Shown here in pieces: positions 16,669 to 24,249 of a stretch of 64,000 nt of DNA. Each line of letters begins with the position of its first letter. Within the stretch, counting starts at the first letter, position 1. This stretch comes from Viridibacterium sediminicola. Lineage in GTDB: Bacteria; Pseudomonadota; Gammaproteobacteria; Burkholderiales; Rhodocyclaceae. Position numbers and translations under genes: made by a program. The notes below the pieces were generated by a model that saw nothing but the letters and a program-made list of their open reading frames with translations, was not told the origin of the DNA and searched no databases. The stretch covers positions 62,001-126,000 of the forward strand of contig NZ_JBDIVE010000010.1 of assembly GCF_039631295.1 (NCBI RefSeq), given 5' to 3'.

Positions 16669-16968
16669 TTACCCGCCAATCATCACCGTAGGCAAGCCCA
16701 GCACGATGGTGCCGCCATGAGCCGTGGTGTCGCCCATGCGCGCGGCGGGTTTGCCGCAGATCATGACGGTGGCGGATCCCTTCACGATGCTGTCGGGTGG
16801 GCCGACGCAGACGCACATGTCACCCAGCACGGCGGCGGGCAGACTCCCGATGAGAACGGTGGGCGCACCTGGGCCCACTACCGGACCGCCCACGTGCGGG
16901 ATGGGCGGCAGGCCAGGGGTCACCATCGGGCAGGTGTGCATGTCGGTGAGGCGCGCGGCGGCTGGCAT
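16669..16968 (-). CDS. PAAR-repeat spike-tip protein
   Basis: 99 aa. It has repeated PAAR-type turns: PAAARLTDMHTCP at the start, then GGPVVGPGAPTVLIGSLPAA, and KPAARMGDTTAHGG near the end. PAAR proteins form the sharp metal-binding tip of type VI or related contractile injection spikes. It lies 19 bp downstream of the VgrG gene on the same strand. No other secretion gene is in the window, so it is part of an orphan spike pair. Confidence 0.9.
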   Translation of the reverse strand: MPAAARLTDMHTCPMVTPGLPPIPHVGGPVVGPGAPTVLIGSLPAAVLGDMCVCVGPPDSIVKGSATVMICGKPAARMGDTTAHGGTIVLGLPTVMIGG

Positions 16969-16987
16969 GTGTGTCGGTCTCTGTTCG

Positions 16988-18379
16988 TCAGTTGATCATG
17001 ACCATCGCGCCCTTGATGGTGGTCTGGCCGCTGGCCGAGAGTTCGGCGGTGGCCGATCCTTTGGCGGTCAATGCTATATCGGCGTTGAGATTCAGGTTGA
17101 GGCCGTGCGCGGAAAAATCCTGTGTCGATTTCAGATCGAGCTTGCCGGTGGCCTCCAGCGTGATCGAGCCCTTAGCCTGTATGTTGATGTTTTGCTGGCT
17201 GTTGAGCGAGATTCCGCTGCTGCCCAGCTCAACCGTGTTGCCGTTCTGGTCCTTAAGCAGGATGGATTTGCCCTCGTCGCTGATGGCGATGGAGTTCCCG
17301 CCGGGCGTCGCAAGACTCAGGATTTTCTTTTCGTCGTCGAACTCGATCTTGAGCTGGCTCTTCGAGACAATCGCATCGCCGATCTGCAGGCCGCTCACGC
17401 TGCTTGTGGTGCTTGATGCGGGCGGCGCTGTCTTTGAGTGGTGCTCGGTGAAGCATTTCAGATCCATTCCGAAGCTCGCTTCGCTTATCCAGTTTCCGTC
17501 GCGGATCTCATGGCGCACTCCGGTGACAAGCACCGTTCCGTTAAAGCGCTTGCCGACGCCTGCCAGCAGTAGCGTGGTGCCGGTCTTTGCCAGAGCGCAG
17601 CCCTGGAACTTGACGCGTCCCCGCAGGCTGGACAGCTCAGCCTTCAACTGCGTGGCCTTGGTCCAGGCTTCCTGCTCCGCAGCGTCCAGACCGGCAGGGA
17701 TTTTCAGATGAGCCAAGCGCTCGCCCGGCAGCTCGGTTAGCTCGGCTTTGAATTCCATGATGTCGGTGCCGTAGATGACCTGCAGAGGCGGGGTTGCGGA
17801 GGTATCGGGAGCCTTTACCGTCACCGTTGTGCCTTCGACCAGCACGAGCAGCCCGCTCTGCTCGGCGCGTGCCACCATGAAATCCCAATCGCTAGCGTTG
17901 TACTGCAGCCGCTCCCGGTGCCTGATTACGGTGGCGTCGACATCGGCGGTGAGACTGTACTTGTTCAGCAAGGCTGTGATTGCCTCGCCGTCGGTCTCAT
18001 TGTGGTGGTGGGCGTAATGTCGGCTGACCGTCATCGCCAAAGCTGTGCTGCTGCATTCGAGTTCCAGCAACGTATGGTTTGTGCTGTCAATCGACAAGCC
18101 GTGGCGGACCACGATCCCTTCGAAAATGGTGGCTGCTTCTGCTCCGTAGCCAGCTTGTAGGACAATGGATTTGCCGGGTTTGAAGACATCCGAGTCGCTG
18201 ACAGCAAACTCCTCTTGTGACGCATCACCGTCCATGATTGAAATCAGGCAGCGGGGGATGCGGTTGTAGCCCGTGATGATTTCCACCGACATGAAAGAGA
18301 GGTCTGGAATCACTTGCCCGTCGCTTGTCACGATCAGCTTGACGAGTCCGCTGCTGGAGAGGGTGGGAGATACTGGCAT
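16988..18379 (-). CDS. VgrG-like spike protein lacking the OB-fold domain
   Basis: 463 aa related to Rhs-element Vgr proteins. The gp27-like N-terminal region (about 1-300; SVEIITGYNRIPRCLISI, YNASDWDFMVARAEQSGLL) and the C-terminal beta-helix (SLATPGGNSIAISDEGKSIL, LKDQNGNTVELGSSGI) are present. Between GLQIG (about 320) and KSQLKIEFDDEKK the gp5-type OB-fold normally found there is missing. The ATG at 18379 has GAGAAG upstream and is preferred to 18400. It pairs with the PAAR gene. Function as a spike is uncertain without the OB domain. Confidence 0.85.
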   Translation of the reverse strand: MPVSPTLSSSGLVKLIVTSDGQVIPDLSFMSVEIITGYNRIPRCLISIMDGDASQEEFAVSDSDVFKPGKSIVLQAGYGAEAATIFEGIVVRHGLSIDSTNHTLLELECSSTALAMTVSRHYAHHHNETDGEAITALLNKYSLTADVDATVIRHRERLQYNASDWDFMVARAEQSGLLVLVEGTTVTVKAPDTSATPPLQVIYGTDIMEFKAELTELPGERLAHLKIPAGLDAAEQEAWTKATQLKAELSSLRGRVKFQGCALAKTGTTLLLAGVGKRFNGTVLVTGVRHEIRDGNWISEASFGMDLKCFTEHHSKTAPPASSTTSSVSGLQIGDAIVSKSQLKIEFDDEKKILSLATPGGNSIAISDEGKSILLKDQNGNTVELGSSGISLNSQQNINIQAKGSITLEATGKLDLKSTQDFSAHGLNLNLNADIALTAKGSATAELSASGQTTIKGAMVMIN

Positions 18380-18523
18380 TGTGTCTTCTCGATTTCGCAA
18401 AGAGGGAGCAGGGCGGCGCTGGCATCAGGCTGCGTAAGCCCGGCTGAAGGATACCGTTTTCTGCGTAATAAAATGCTGGGTGTTCTGAGCGAAGCGCACC
18501 ACACCGCATGTTTCATTGCGCGC

Positions 18524-18560
18524 AAAACAAAATCGGCCACAGAGCGATCTGTGACCGATC
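18524..18560 (-). terminator. rho-independent terminator
   Basis: On the minus strand, GATCGGTCACAGA-TCGC-TCTGTGGCCGAT is followed by TTTGTTTT, placed just after the stop of the gene at 18594. The hairpin is nearly identical to the one at 14990-15027. Confidence 0.75.
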
Positions 18561-18593
18561 ATCAAGCAGACTCCAATGTAGACTTTTGGCTGC

Positions 18594-19112
18594 TCAGCGA
18601 TGGTGATGCAAAGTGCCGTTCTTGAGCGTCGGGTGGCGCGTATGGAAGTCGATCCACACGATGTCGGCGGCGGTCTCCGGCTTGCTGCTGTGGCTGTCTT
18701 CAAGACGTGCTGCGAGGAACAGGCGGCCGAGCATGGTGTGGCGCCAGACTTCGCCCCCGAAGAGGGCGTAGAAACGCGTGCGCTCCAGGCGCGCGGCGGC
18801 CAGGAGGGGAATTGCCTGGCGCGGGGGCAGGGCCACGACCGAGGCGAGCGAGAGACGGTTGATGACCTCGGTGTCCAGCGCTTCGTAGAAGGCCAGGGTT
18901 TGATCCGGGCTGAGCGACTGATAGTGCTGGAACCATTCGTCGTGGCGCAGCAAGAGACAGTCCGTTTCCGGCTTGGACAGCCAGTACAGGTTCCAGGCCT
19001 GGGTATCACCGCGCTCCTGCATGATGCGAAAGACGCAACGCTGCGTACCCGGAATCGCGTAGTACTCGGGGGTGAGCGGGGCATACATGGGACAACCGTT
19101 CCACAAGACCAT
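18594..19112 (-). CDS. hypothetical protein downstream of feo genes
   Basis: 172 aa, soluble, no signal peptide, family not recognised. The N-terminus MVLWNGCPMYAPLTPEYYAI and the middle (LYWLSKPETDCLLLRHDEWF) are distinctive, and the end is histidine-rich. AAGGATC lies upstream of the ATG. It is 114 bp downstream of the Cys-rich feo membrane gene on the same strand and may be read from the feo promoter; a terminator follows it. Confidence 0.65.
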   Translation of the reverse strand: MVLWNGCPMYAPLTPEYYAIPGTQRCVFRIMQERGDTQAWNLYWLSKPETDCLLLRHDEWFQHYQSLSPDQTLAFYEALDTEVINRLSLASVVALPPRQAIPLLAAARLERTRFYALFGGEVWRHTMLGRLFLAARLEDSHSSKPETAADIVWIDFHTRHPTLKNGTLHHHR

Positions 19113-19226
19113 TTTGCCGATCCTTCAGAGTGCGGCATCAAGCGGCCGCGTGTATCTGTTTTATCGGATTTCTGGCGCGGAGCTTGAGCGAAAGCTGCTG
19201 TCAGACGCAGGCTGACGCGCGCCCGT

Positions 19227-19436
19227 TCAGGGCTTGCGGTGGAGGTGTACGGTGCTCTGCGTGGGGCCGCTGCTGCAGTTGCCGCAGCCGCTGCCACAGC
19301 TGCCACAGGCGGCGGCTGCACTGCGCCCGCTGAGCTTGAGCCACAGGCGTGGCGCCTGCTTGCGCAGGACCACCAGGGCACAGGCAATCACGGCAGCGCC
19401 GACGATCAGCGGTTCCAGCGTGGCGTAGAGGCTCAT
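19227..19436 (-). CDS. FeoB-associated Cys-rich membrane protein
   Basis: 69 aa. One N-terminal membrane helix (about residues 5-25) is followed by a basic stretch and a cysteine cluster (CGSCGSGCGNCSSG). Such small proteins commonly follow feoB and are thought to assist ferrous iron transfer. The ATG overlaps the feoB stop. Confidence 0.8.
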   Translation of the reverse strand: MSLYATLEPLIVGAAVIACALVVLRKQAPRLWLKLSGRSAAAACGSCGSGCGNCSSGPTQSTVHLHRKP

Positions 19437-21271
19437 GACAGCAGAATCCCGATGCGATTGGCGATGAAAGCGGCCAGCCAGGCCAGGCCGAACAGGTAGA
19501 CCAGAGCAATGCCGACCGGGCGCCAGGAGCCCGTTTCACGGCGCATCACGGCCAGGGTGGAGAGACACTGCGGTGCGTAGATGTACCAGGCCATCAAGGC
19601 CAGCGCTGTGCCCAGCGACCACTGGCTGGCAATCAGCGGTGCCAGAGCTGCTTCGGCGTCCGCTGTGCTGCCGATGGCATACACCGTCGCCAGGCCGCTG
19701 ACAGCCACTTCACGTGCGGCCAGACCGGGAATCAGCGCCACGCAGATCTGCCAGTTGAAACCCACCGGCGCAAAGATTACCTGCATGGCGCGGCCGATAT
19801 GGCCGGCAAAGCTGTATTCGATGGCGGTGCCATGCCAGTCGGCCGGCGGTGCCGGGAAGCTGGCGAGGAACCACAGCAGCACCGACAGCGCGAGGATGAT
19901 GCCGCCGACGCGCTTGAGGAAGATGCTGGCGCGCTCCATCAGGCCGATGCCGATATCGCGCCAGTTTGGCAGGCGCCAGGACGGCAGCTCCATCAGCAGG
20001 GCGACATCCGCATGGCCGCTGCCAAAGCGTTTGACGACCCAGGCCACCGCCAGCGCGGTGACGATGCCGGCCATGTAGAGGCCGAACAGCACCAAGCCTT
20101 GCAGACCGAACACGCCCAGCACGGTGCGATCCGGCACAAAGGCGCCGATCAGCAGCGCATACACCGGCAGACGTGCCGAGCAGGTCATCAGCGGCGCGAC
20201 CATGATGGTCAGCAGGCGATCGCGCGGATGCTGAATGCTGCGCGTGGCCATGATGCCGGGAATGGCGCAGGCAAAGCTCGACAGCAGCGGAATGAAGGCG
20301 CGCCCGGAGAGCCCGGAGGCGAGCATCAGGCGGTCGAGCAGGAAGGCCGCACGCGGCAGGTAGCCGGACTCTTCGAGGCAGAGGATGAACAGGAACAGCA
20401 GCAGGATCTGCGGCAGGAACACCAGCACGCTGCCGACGCCGGCAATCACGCCATCGACCAGCAGGCTCTTGAGCATGCCATCGGGCAGCAGATCACCCAC
20501 CAGCGTGCCGCTGGCCGCCACGGCCGCTTCAATGCCATCCTGGAAGGGGCCAGCCCAGCTGAACACGGCCTGGAACATGAGGAACATCACTGCCGCCAGG
20601 ATCAGCATGCCGATTACCGGGTGCAGGGTCCAGCGGTCCAGCGCGTCGTCGATCTCGGCGGTGCGGCGCGGCACGCTCACCGCAGCGTTGAGCAGGCCTT
20701 GCACCGCTTCGTGCAGATCGGCATCGGCGGGCAGGGCCTGTGGTGCAGGCGGCCACTGGCCATCGAGTGCGGCGAGCAGGCCGGCAGCGCCGTCCTTGCG
20801 CACGGCGATGGTTTCCACCACCGGCATGCCCAGCAGGCTTTGCAGCTTTTCGCGGTCGATGCGGATGCCGCGTTTTTGCGCCGCATCCATCATGTTCAGC
20901 GAGACCAGCATCGGCAGGCCCAGGCGTGCCAGTTCGAGGACGAAACGCAGGTGCAGGCGCAGATTGGTGGCGTCCACCACGCAGATCAGCAGATCCGGGC
21001 GTGCCTCATCGCTGCGTGCGCCCATCACCACATCGCGGGTGACGGCCTCGTCGGGGCTGGTCGCAGTGAGACTGTAGGCGCCGGGCAGATCGAGCAGGCG
21101 CAGACTGCGGCCCGAGGGCAGTTGCAGCTGGCCTTCCTTGCGCTCGACGGTGACGCCGGCGTAATTGGCCACTTTCTGGCGGCTGCCGGTGAGGCGATTG
21201 AACAGTGCGGTTTTGCCGCAATTGGGATTGCCCAGCAGGGCCGCGTGCAAAACCGGATTGGCAGTACTCAT
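19433..21271 (-). CDS. feoB: ferrous iron transporter B
   Basis: 612 aa. An N-terminal G domain (GNPNCGKT at about residues 14-21, switch DLPGAYSL, NMMDAAQKRG) is joined to a polytopic membrane region with the Gate motifs (ESGYLPRAAFLLDRLM, PLLSSFACAIPGIMATR, LMTCSARLPVYALLIGAFVP). It is shorter than the 770-aa E. coli form, mainly in the N-terminal spacer. It imports Fe(II), and feoA lies upstream 8 bp away. Iron supply to nitrogenase and Fe-S enzymes is a plausible role. Confidence 0.93.
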   Translation of the reverse strand: MSTANPVLHAALLGNPNCGKTALFNRLTGSRQKVANYAGVTVERKEGQLQLPSGRSLRLLDLPGAYSLTATSPDEAVTRDVVMGARSDEARPDLLICVVDATNLRLHLRFVLELARLGLPMLVSLNMMDAAQKRGIRIDREKLQSLLGMPVVETIAVRKDGAAGLLAALDGQWPPAPQALPADADLHEAVQGLLNAAVSVPRRTAEIDDALDRWTLHPVIGMLILAAVMFLMFQAVFSWAGPFQDGIEAAVAASGTLVGDLLPDGMLKSLLVDGVIAGVGSVLVFLPQILLLFLFILCLEESGYLPRAAFLLDRLMLASGLSGRAFIPLLSSFACAIPGIMATRSIQHPRDRLLTIMVAPLMTCSARLPVYALLIGAFVPDRTVLGVFGLQGLVLFGLYMAGIVTALAVAWVVKRFGSGHADVALLMELPSWRLPNWRDIGIGLMERASIFLKRVGGIILALSVLLWFLASFPAPPADWHGTAIEYSFAGHIGRAMQVIFAPVGFNWQICVALIPGLAAREVAVSGLATVYAIGSTADAEAALAPLIASQWSLGTALALMAWYIYAPQCLSTLAVMRRETGSWRPVGIALVYLFGLAWLAAFIANRIGILLS

Positions 21272-21279
21272 GCGGGTCT

Positions 21280-21519
21280 TCAGGCAGCGAGTGAAACACG
21301 TACGCGGGCTGCCTCACTGCGGCGCAGAGCAAAGCGCGTGAAACCGACTTGTACGGCAATGGTCTCCGCCCCCAGCGGGCCGAAAGCGACCACCGTGACC
21401 GGCTCACCACGCACGAAACCGAGCTCGCGCAAGCGGCGGGCAATAGCGTCGTTGGCGTGCAGGCCTTCGACGCTGTCGACGATGGCGCGCGCTCCGCGCT
21501 TGAGAATAGAGAGGTTCAT
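21280..21519 (-). CDS. feoA: ferrous iron transport protein A
   Basis: 79 aa SH3-like FeoA domain (ARRLRELGFVRGEPVTVVAF, then LGAETIAVQVGFTRFALRR). It is the first gene of the feoAB operon and assists FeoB. A palindromic Fur-like site lies 25 bp upstream of its ATG. Confidence 0.9.
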   Translation of the reverse strand: MNLSILKRGARAIVDSVEGLHANDAIARRLRELGFVRGEPVTVVAFGPLGAETIAVQVGFTRFALRRSEAARVRVSLAA

Positions 21520-21544
21520 GATGTGAGCCGTGAGCGAATCAATA

Positions 21545-21565
21545 AAATGCGAACTATTCGCATTT
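21545..21565 (-). promoter_or_regulatory. putative Fur box upstream of feoA
   Basis: The perfect palindrome AAATGCGAA-CTA-TTCGCATTT lies just before feoA in an AT-rich patch, resembling the (7-1-7)2 Fur target with ATGCGAA-type half-sites. It would repress feoAB when iron is plentiful. Confidence 0.65.
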
Positions 21566-21657
21566 ATATACTTTTAGCCGGGCCCAGGCAAGCAAACGCG
21601 GCGCGAGTTTGTGTGTGTTTGTAATACGTCAACCCGCGCCGTTTGGTTGCTCCGTAC

Positions 21658-23283
21658 TTAGAGCCGGAAATGATTGATCGTCCCCAGCATTTCGTTGGCG
21701 ATGTGGTTCAGCTGTTGTGAGGCATTGCTGGTTGAGCCGCTGTTGTGGCTGATTTCCTCGGCACGCCGTGCTATCTGCTCGACCTTGCCGGCGACATCGT
21801 TCGAGGCGGCCGACTGTTCGCGCAGGCCTTCGGCGATACCGCTGACCAGATCAGAGACATGGCTGGCGATGCCGCGCAATTCCTTGATCGCTTCGCCGGC
21901 ACTCTGGGCCAGGGCCACGCCCTGATCAACCGAGCTGACGCCATCGCGGATTCCGCTCACGGCTTCGCGGGTCGACACCTGGATGGTGCCGATCATCTGG
22001 CTGATTTCAGCCGTCGAGTGCGAGGTGCGCTCGGCCAGCTTGCGTACCTCGTCGGCCACCACTGCGAAGCCGCGTCCCTGTTCGCCCGCACGCGCCGCTT
22101 CGATAGCGGCATTGAGCGCCAGCAGATTGGTCTGGTCGGCGATTTCGCGGATCACCACGACGATATTGGAAATGCGTGCCGATTGCTCTTCCAGGGCGCT
22201 GATGTGGCTGGCCGAGGCATTGACCACCTCGGCGAGGCGGCGGATTTCGTCCACCACGCGGCTGATCGAGCTGGCGCCCGTGGCGGCCTGGCGATCAGCA
22301 TCGGCGGCCAGCGTGCTGGCCTCGGCGGTATTGTCGGACACCTGGGCGATGGAGGTGGTCAGCTCTTCCACATTGGCCGCGATGGCCGAGGCGGCGGCAC
22401 TCTGCGCGTGGCTGTTGTGCTCCATGTCGCCGACATTGCCACTGAGCAGCTTGGCGGCCTCGCTGACTGCATGGGCCTGTTGGCGGGTGTCGGAGACGGC
22501 TTTGCGCAGCGAGTCACGCATTTGCAGCATGGCGGCATTGAGGGTGCCGATCTCGTCCTTGCTGGGGGCGCCCAGCTGCGCGTTGAGGTCGCCTTCGGCG
22601 ATGCGCTGGGTGGCGCTGACCGCTGCCGAGAGCCGCTGCGAGATGCGTCGCGCAAACCAGATCGAGAAGCCCAGTGCGATTACGCTGGAGATCAGCAGCG
22701 CCAGCCAGGCGCTGGTCCGGGCTGCGGCACCGGAGGCGTAAGCCTGATCCGTGCGTTCGCGGGCTTCACCCTGTTTGAATTTTTCAAGCGCGTCGGTGGC
22801 ATCACGCGTGGCATTGGCGAGCTTGACCCATTCGCTCTTTTGCAGGGTGACAGCGCCAGCGCGGTCACCTGTCTTGAGCAGGGCGACGGCTTTCTCGACG
22901 CTGTCGCGATAGGCGGCGGAAGACTTTTCGACGGCGTCGACAAAGGGTTTGTCCTGGTCATCATCGATCAGTTTGCGCTGCGTCGCAATCTCGTCTTTGA
23001 GCTGGCCGTCGAGCTCGTTCATCGAGCGGCTGAGCTTGTCACGCTCGGCGTCGGATTCTGCCAGCATCAATTCAAGGCTGCGCACCCGGTAGCGCAGACG
23101 CAATTGCGAAATCAGCGAGGCCGAGCGCAGGGATGCCACAGAGTTTTCCTTGATGACACCGAGCTGGGTGTGAATCGTGCCGATCTGGATCGCGGCGAAC
23201 ACGAGCGCCAGCAGCAAGGTGCCACTGCCGACCACGAAGTTCAGCGCCAGCTTGCTGCCAAAGCGCAGTTGATCAAACCACAT
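21658..23283 (-). CDS. methyl-accepting chemotaxis protein
   Basis: 541 aa. It has an N-terminal membrane helix (about 12-32), a periplasmic four-helix-bundle sensor (about 33-190), a second membrane helix (about 192-212), a HAMP domain (RRISQRLSAAVSATQRIAEG) and a long cytoplasmic coiled coil with the conserved hairpin tip (ISNIVVVIREIADQTNLLAL then NAAIEAARAGEQGRGFAVVA). It signals to CheA/CheW. No C-terminal receptor-tail pentapeptide is seen. The ligand is unknown. Nothing notable lies in the 153-bp gap upstream. Confidence 0.93.
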   Translation of the reverse strand: MWFDQLRFGSKLALNFVVGSGTLLLALVFAAIQIGTIHTQLGVIKENSVASLRSASLISQLRLRYRVRSLELMLAESDAERDKLSRSMNELDGQLKDEIATQRKLIDDDQDKPFVDAVEKSSAAYRDSVEKAVALLKTGDRAGAVTLQKSEWVKLANATRDATDALEKFKQGEARERTDQAYASGAAARTSAWLALLISSVIALGFSIWFARRISQRLSAAVSATQRIAEGDLNAQLGAPSKDEIGTLNAAMLQMRDSLRKAVSDTRQQAHAVSEAAKLLSGNVGDMEHNSHAQSAAASAIAANVEELTTSIAQVSDNTAEASTLAADADRQAATGASSISRVVDEIRRLAEVVNASASHISALEEQSARISNIVVVIREIADQTNLLALNAAIEAARAGEQGRGFAVVADEVRKLAERTSHSTAEISQMIGTIQVSTREAVSGIRDGVSSVDQGVALAQSAGEAIKELRGIASHVSDLVSGIAEGLREQSAASNDVAGKVEQIARRAEEISHNSGSTSNASQQLNHIANEMLGTINHFRL

Positions 23284-23436
23284 ACTGTTTCTCCCATTGA
23301 ATCGATGCAGTCTGAAGACGGCGGATTTGGCATGAACGCGCGGTTTTCAAGACTTAACACTGCTAACGGGGGAATTTATTTATTACTTTAGTTGCATGCG
23401 CAAACTAAAAAGCTCAGCCGGGACGCCGGTTTCGCC

Positions 23437-23838
23437 TTACAGAATGCGGATCTCCGGGTTTGCCTGTAAGTTGGCCAAGCGACTGGCCAGTCGCGTTACG
23501 ACGAAGCCGGCGGCCAGGCCCAGCGCGCCGCTGGCCAGGCTTTGCCCATCGCTGGCCGAAGCCAGGCTGGAGAGCAGGATGCCCAGCATGAAACCGGCAA
23601 TCGGCGGCGCGTAGATCAGGGTCACCAGGCGCAGGGTGAGGCCGGTCGGCATCTGGATTTCTACCTGATCGCCCACTTGCAGGCGCGAGAGCAGCGGCGT
23701 GTCGACCGGCACCTCGCGCGTGGTGCCTACGCCGCAGGCGGATTTGCTGCGGCAGCCGCCGCAGGCCGATTGTTCGGCGACACTGACCTTGACCGAATGG
23801 GCCTCGATTGAAACGACGCGTGCCTGTGCTGTGCTCAT
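23437..23838 (-). CDS. rseC: RseC/SoxR-reducing system protein
   Basis: 133 aa. It has a cytoplasmic cysteine cluster (SACGGCRSKSACG), a short beta domain, two membrane helices (about 75-95 and 100-120) and a C-terminal tail. RseC-type proteins accompany Rnf complexes and the SoxR-reducing system. The ATG at 23838 has GGATCAGGAC upstream and is preferred over 23886. It lies divergently from nifA, with a 411-bp spacer. Confidence 0.85.
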   Translation of the reverse strand: MSTAQARVVSIEAHSVKVSVAEQSACGGCRSKSACGVGTTREVPVDTPLLSRLQVGDQVEIQMPTGLTLRLVTLIYAPPIAGFMLGILLSSLASASDGQSLASGALGLAAGFVVTRLASRLANLQANPEIRIL

Positions 23839-24249
23839 GTCCTGATCCACCTGGGAGATGTTTGTGATCAAACCAGCAAATGCCATGCCGTGGCATTTTG
23901 CGGAGTGGTGGGCGCCCGCAGTGATTCAAAAATGGGCAAATTTGTGTCACATGGCACGAGGATGCGTCAGCTTTGTAAGAAGTGTGACGTCGTCGTGCCG
24001 GTCTTGTGTCGTTCTGTACGGCTAGCCAGCATGCAGGAAGGATGCTGCGAGTACGCCGCGAACTATGCTGCTGTGCAGAATTTTCCTTGCGGATGACATC
24101 TCTTGGGGCGCAATGCTGTCGACGGTACGTAGCTTGCTTGCTAAGAGTATGGATGAGGGTTTTCCCCTCACGCGGTACCCCCGGCTTCCAAAAATAAAAC
24201 TAATAGGGCAGTGAAAGGGTTCGTGTTGTGTCACGCGGAGGTACGCGTC
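23839..24249. other. 411-bp rseC-nifA intergenic region
   Basis: No gene is supported here. It should contain the nifA promoter. A TGGCAC-like string at 23950 has the wrong spacing for a sigma-54 site, and no perfect TGT-N10-ACA site was found. The strong ribosome binding site CGGAGGT lies at 24236-24242, before the nifA ATG. Confidence 0.5.

Noticed and set aside
16353..16679. 108-codon minus-strand frame opposite the antitoxin end and repeat pair
   Set aside because: It overlaps a terminator and palindromic repeats, has no ribosome binding site and no recognised motif; at best a decayed remnant.
23949..23964. TGGCACGAGGATGC as a sigma-54 promoter for nifA
   Set aside because: The GG and GC pairs are one base too close, and the position is about 290 bp from the ATG.
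24211..24249. Upstream GTG start for nifA
   Set aside because: The ATG at 24250 has a GGAGGT site at ideal spacing; the extra 13 residues are not typical of NifA.
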